Origin: Actinomyces bowdenii
GTDB taxonomy: Bacteria; Actinomycetota; Actinomycetes; Actinomycetales; Actinomycetaceae
Reading direction: 5' to 3'
Assembly: GCF_017592395.1 (NCBI RefSeq)
Contig: NZ_JAGFOU010000004.1
Coordinates: 1 to 64,000 of the forward strand
Length of the DNA: 64,000 nt
Shown: piece by piece, positions 62,096 through 64,000 of the stretch
Numbering within the stretch: position 1 is the stretch's first letter
How the letters are laid out: each line of letters opens with the position of its first letter
Made by a program: the position numbers and the translations under genes
Notes under the pieces: model-generated
Told to the model about the DNA's origin: nothing
Database searches by the model: none
Seen by the model: only the letters and a program-made list of their open reading frames with translations

Positions 62096-62980
62096 ATGGC
62101 AGGCAGGCGGGCGCACTCGGGGAAACGGCCCCTCGACGAGCTCGTGCGGCTCGCCTGCTCCACCGACCCGATCGAGCCCGAGACCCATCCCCGGCGCCTG
62201 GCCATCGCACCGCGGGCCGCCATCATCACCGGCGTGGCGCTCATCGTCCTGGCCCTCCTGCTCGCCCTGCGCGCCGTCGCCCTGGCGCCCTCGGCCTCGG
62301 CTCCGGCCCCCACAGGCGCTCCCGCGCCCGCCCCGGTCCCGACCGACGGCGCCGCAGCGCCACCCGCACAGGCCGATCCAGCGGGCATCGCCGGAGCGCA
62401 GCCGCCAGCCGGCCCGACGGCCTCCAGCAGCACCGGGGCGGCAGGAGGCGGCACGGCCCCGGCGGACCCGCTGGGCACCGGCGCCCCCGGGCAGGACCGA
62501 CTGGTCGTGCACGTCGCCGGAGCCGTCCAGAGCCCCGGGGTGGTCCTGCTGCGCCCAGGGGCGCGCGTCGTCGACGCCATCGAGGCCGCCGGTGGGGCCA
62601 CCGCCGAGGCGGACACCGACCAGCTCAACCTGGCCCGGGCCCTGGCCGACGGCGAGCAGGTGCGGGTGCCCCGCCTCGGGGAGACCCTCCCGCCCCAGGA
62701 CCCCGGCCGGGCGGGCGGGCAGGCAGCCCCGAGCGCACCAGGCCCGCCGCCGGGCGATGCGGCTGCCGGCCCCCAGGCGGCCCCCGGCAGCCGCATCAAC
62801 ATCAACACCGCCACCGCCTCCCAGCTCGAGGAGCTCCCCGGGATAGGGCCGGCCCTGGCCCAGCGCATCGTCGAGCACCGCCAGACCCACGGTCCCTTCG
62901 CCTCCGTGGAGGACCTCACCGATGTCCCCGGCATCGGCCGGGCCAAGCTCGAGGCCCTCAAGGAGGCGGCCACCGTATGA
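62096..62980 (+). CDS. comEA: ComEA-like DNA-binding competence protein
   Basis: 294 residues. TM anchor at about 42-62 (IITGVALIVLALLLALRA), a Pro/Ala stalk (65-135), an SLBB domain (about 140-200: VVHVAGAVQSPGVVLLRPGARV) and the C-terminal helix-hairpin-helix pair (INTATASQLEELPGIGPALAQRI, FASVEDLTDVPGIGRAKLEAL) that binds DNA during uptake. TAGCGT at 62084 is six bases before the ATG. The stop overlaps comEC by four bases. Confidence 0.94.
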   Translation: MAGRRAHSGKRPLDELVRLACSTDPIEPETHPRRLAIAPRAAIITGVALIVLALLLALRAVALAPSASAPAPTGAPAPAPVPTDGAAAPPAQADPAGIAGAQPPAGPTASSSTGAAGGGTAPADPLGTGAPGQDRLVVHVAGAVQSPGVVLLRPGARVVDAIEAAGGATAEADTDQLNLARALADGEQVRVPRLGETLPPQDPGRAGGQAAPSAPGPPPGDAAAGPQAAPGSRININTATASQLEELPGIGPALAQRIVEHRQTHGPFASVEDLTDVPGIGRAKLEALKEAATV

Positions 62981-64000
62981 ACCGCGACACCACCCGCGGC
63001 CCCCGGCCGCCGACCCTCCCCGCCGCAGCAGCGCCCTGGGACGACCCCGCCGTCCTGTCCGCCCTGGCTCCCTCCCGGCGCGGGCGCGCGCCCGCCCGAA
63101 CCGGAAAGGCCCCCGAGGCCCTCGACCTGCGGCTCCTGCCCCCAGCCCTCAGCGCCTGGGCAGCGGCCTTCTGGGCGGTCGGGCAACCGGCCGCGGCCTG
63201 GGGGACGGTGGCCGCCGCGGCCCTGGCATGCCTGGGCCCCGGCATCCTTCTGGCCATCGCGGCGCTGCGCTTCCGCCCACCGCGCCACCGTGCCGATGAC
63301 AGGCCGGGCGCGCCCCAGGACCGGCCCGAGACCATCGGGTCACCGGCCGCCAGCCTCCTGGTCTGCCTGGTGGCCATCTGCGGCGTGCTGGCAGTCAGCG
63401 CCGCCCAGATGTGGTCCCGCGGCCTGGACCCCCTCACCGCCGCCACCGCGCGCCCGGGCGCCGTGACCCTCCTGGGCACTGTGGCCGAGCAGCCCCGGGT
63501 CTCGGCCACGCCCAGGGCCACCACGGTCATCACCATCCTGGATGTCGAGAGCGTCGACGGCCGGCCCAGCCGGCAGCGGGCCATCGTCCTGGCAGGGCAG
63601 GAGTGGGCTCGCCTGGACATGGGGGACCGGGTGCGGGTGCGCGCGAGCCCCCGGGCCACCGAGCCCGGCAGGCGGGAGACGGCCCTCATCGGGCGCTCCG
63701 CCACCGTGCGGCTCCTCGAGCCGGCCTCGGGCGCCCTGGGCGCCGTCACCGCCCTCAGACGGGGACTGGCCCGGGCCGTCGGCGCCCCCACCGGGGGGAC
63801 CGAGGGTGCAGCGGCCCTACCGGGGCCCTGGCCCCGGGGCAGCCGCGAGCTCGTGCCCGGCGTGGCCCTGGGGGACGACCACGCCCTGCCCGCCGAAGTG
63901 CGCCAGGACATGCGCACCGTGTCCATGACCCACCTCACGGCCGTCTCCGGGCAGCATGTGGCCATCGTCCTGGGGCTGTGCCTGGCGGCCCTGGGGGTGG
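62977..64000 (+). CDS. comEC: ComEC/Rec2 DNA-uptake channel, N-terminal part (cut by window end)
   Basis: 341 codons are visible from ATG 62977 (ATGA overlap with comEA) with no stop before the window ends. After a Pro/Arg-rich N-terminus come two or three helices (about 60-130). An OB-like domain follows, with VTLLGTVAEQPRVSA and VRVRASPRATEPGRRE. The competence-domain start is VSMTHLTAVSGQHVAIVLGL, the family's hallmark. It transports single-stranded DNA across the membrane. Truncation is only due to the window edge. Confidence 0.93.
   Translation, partial: MNRDTTRGPRPPTLPAAAAPWDDPAVLSALAPSRRGRAPARTGKAPEALDLRLLPPALSAWAAAFWAVGQPAAAWGTVAAAALACLGPGILLAIAALRFRPPRHRADDRPGAPQDRPETIGSPAASLLVCLVAICGVLAVSAAQMWSRGLDPLTAATARPGAVTLLGTVAEQPRVSATPRATTVITILDVESVDGRPSRQRAIVLAGQEWARLDMGDRVRVRASPRATEPGRRETALIGRSATVRLLEPASGALGAVTALRRGLARAVGAPTGGTEGAAALPGPWPRGSRELVPGVALGDDHALPAEVRQDMRTVSMTHLTAVSGQHVAIVLGLCLAALGV

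Noticed and set aside
1-64000. CRISPR arrays, prophage or plasmid modules
   Set aside because: No regularly spaced repeats, phage structural genes, replication or relaxase genes were seen.

Overview
The window is a very GC-rich chromosomal segment of an actinobacterium, most likely an Actinomyces or close relative in Actinomycetaceae. The evidence is a composite of gene content: an RNase E with long disordered arms, the rne-rplU-rpmA-obgE-proB order, nadD-rsfS-histidine phosphatase, degV-comEA-comEC, a VKOR oxidoreductase, an LAXTG-type surface protein and a GH112 phosphorylase. This identification is inferred from the sequence alone. No prophage, CRISPR array, rRNA or complete mobile element is present.

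Layout. 1-132 is the 3' end of an IS481-type transposase gene. 286-2970 (-) encodes cytochrome bd oxidase, cydA then cydB, with no cydDC next to it. 3557-14108 (+) is a housekeeping block (rne, rplU, rpmA, obgE, proB, proA). It is interrupted between proB and proA by a minus-strand chimeric remnant of an AAA-ATPase/DUF4276-like defence-type gene pair. 14562-26049 (-) is the most distinctive block. Three glycosyltransferases, an ABC exporter, two APH-fold kinases and a UDP-glucose dehydrogenase are translationally coupled by 4-10 base overlaps and followed by a histidine kinase and response regulator. It looks like an uncharacterised glycoconjugate synthesis and export operon. 26222-31636 is a host-glycan (galacto/lacto-N-biose) utilisation locus: GH112 phosphorylase and DeoR regulator on one strand, SIS isomerase and ROK kinase on the other.

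31807-35558 (+) carries nadD, a disordered membrane-anchored protein, rsfS and a phosphoglycerate-mutase-like phosphatase, followed by two identical tRNA-Ala(GGC) genes. 36162-48878 holds mixed small transcription units: aldo/keto reductase, MarC-like protein, MerR/GyrI regulator, a protein behind a DtxR-like iron box, a DUF1540 cysteine-rich protein, DeoD, an NSS amino-acid transporter with its 57-residue small subunit, HAD and calcineurin-like phosphatases, VKOR, an MntR-type regulator and a HIT protein. 48904-53583 has nhaA and leuS divergently arranged. 53793-64000 holds an LAXTG cell-wall protein, a truncated GNAT, a HerA/DUF853 ATPase, a GT4 glycosyltransferase, two AT-richer exported proteins of unknown role, degV, comEA and the start of comEC.

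Several intergenic regions contain structured repeats that the genes do not explain: a 22-bp perfect inverted repeat after rne with a reiterated GTCACTTCGCGAC core, and a 10-mer GCACATCTTC present four times with alternating orientation before the HIT gene and once more after the NSS small subunit. At least five genes (MerR, HAD, HIT, degV, comEA) have a -10-like hexamer exactly six bases before the ATG, which suggests leaderless transcripts.
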